Below, piece by piece: positions 63,661 through 64,000 of a stretch of 64,000 bases of DNA; position 1 is the stretch's first letter; every line of letters begins with the position of its first letter. The DNA is from Bacteroidota bacterium (lineage in GTDB: Bacteria > Bacteroidota > Ignavibacteria > Ignavibacteriales > Ignavibacteriaceae), in contig JAKAGV010000016.1 of NCBI GenBank assembly GCA_021815405.1, positions 96,714 to 160,713 of the forward strand, given 5' to 3'. Under the pieces are notes generated by a model. It was not told the DNA's origin. It was given only the letters and a program-made list of their open reading frames with translations, and searched no databases. The position numbers and the translations under genes were made by a program.

Positions 63661-63794
63661 TTATAACTTACGTTACGCACAATTAAGGATCTAATTTACT
63701 TTATCATTCTGAACTTGATTCGGAATCTCATTTTTCAGCATTTTTGGGATGCTGAATCAAGTTCAGCATGACATGTGCGTAACGTGAGTTATAA
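63661..63794. repeat. 134-base nested inverted repeat (MITE/REP-like)
   Basis: Ends TTATAACTTACGTTACGCACA (63661) and TGTGCGTAACGTGAGTTATAA (63774-63794) match as inverted repeats with one mismatch. Inside, CATTCTGAACTTGATTC pairs with GAATCAAGTTCAGCATG to form a second stem. It has no coding capacity. The near-perfect ends look like a small non-autonomous transposable element. Confidence 0.72.
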
Positions 63795-64000
63795 GCTGCT
63801 TCATAAGATGAATTGGATTCAATAGATTCAATTTATTTTAACTTTTATCGTAAGAGTAAATTTTGATTATTTTTCACTATCATCCGACTAAAATTTAATT
63901 TAGTCTAAAAAGTTTTGAATTTATTTTATATCCTAACAAAAGTTATAATAATTAAAAACATACCCCCGATTTTATACCGGGAATAAACTGGGCATTGCTG

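Overview
The window is AT-rich bacterial DNA with no rRNA, tRNA or CRISPR that I could see. Five long secreted proteins end in a type IX secretion (T9SS type A) sorting domain that opens with a YPNPFNP or FPNPFNP motif. Promoters look Bacteroidota-like (TTG, about 20 bases, TAnnTTTG), and a TonB-dependent receptor is present. This combination fits the Bacteroidota/Chlorobiota/Ignavibacteriota group. The sorting-domain style, plus a multiheme-cytochrome operon with a heme-bearing outer-membrane barrel, makes an Ignavibacteriota (Melioribacter- or Ignavibacterium-like) organism the best guess. That is inference, not proof.

Region 1 (1-51.3 kb) is a glucuronoxylan utilisation locus, mostly on the + strand. 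In order it holds: a GH9 enzyme cut by the window edge; an IS200 remnant; a TonB-dependent receptor; a beta-helix protein; a repeat-rich carbohydrate-binding protein; GH10, GH30 and GH35-like enzymes; an AraC-type XylR-like regulator; GH43; an (alpha/alpha)6 hydrolase with a discoidin domain; a multimodular GH10; a CE15 glucuronoyl esterase; a SASA-type acetylesterase; a LacI regulator; GH3; a GPH symporter; GH8; GH115 alpha-glucuronidase; and a small GH10. Together they can cut, deacetylate and de-esterify xylan, release (4-O-methyl)glucuronate and import xylo-oligosaccharides.

The GH10 at 41.3-42.3 kb overlaps, by 8 bases, a four-gene corrinoid methyltransferase cassette (42.3-45.7 kb): corrinoid protein, homocysteine methyltransferase, a stand-alone MetH-type reactivation protein and a URO-D-fold methyltransferase. 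An esterase, a decayed second URO-D-type gene, an ExuT-like hexuronate transporter and, on the other strand, UxuA and a UxuB-type dehydrogenase follow. My main proposal is that this cassette removes the 4-O-methyl group of 4-O-methylglucuronate and passes it to homocysteine, so that the sugar acid can enter the hexuronate pathway. I know of no described system of this kind.

Five copies of one promoter-operator design (TTG, TATTATTG-like -7 box, central AAACG with TTCAA) lie before the receptor, a receptor remnant upstream of xylR, lacI, GH3, and the uxuA operon. Four of the five have identical internal spacing. They define a probable LacI regulon that ties polymer attack to hexuronate catabolism.

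Region 2 (51.3-53.8 kb) holds an aldo/keto reductase, small DUF5808-like and ABM-like proteins, a palindromic repeat and an exported PPC/DUF296 protein.

Region 3 (53.8-63.4 kb, - strand) is an electron-transfer operon: response regulator, heme-tagged outer-membrane barrel, monoheme cytochrome, pentaheme cytochrome, molybdopterin-family subunit, four-cluster ferredoxin, NrfD-type quinol subunit, small membrane protein, tetraheme cytochrome and an exported cupredoxin. A possible sigma-54 promoter and a 134-base inverted repeat lie in the last 600 bases.
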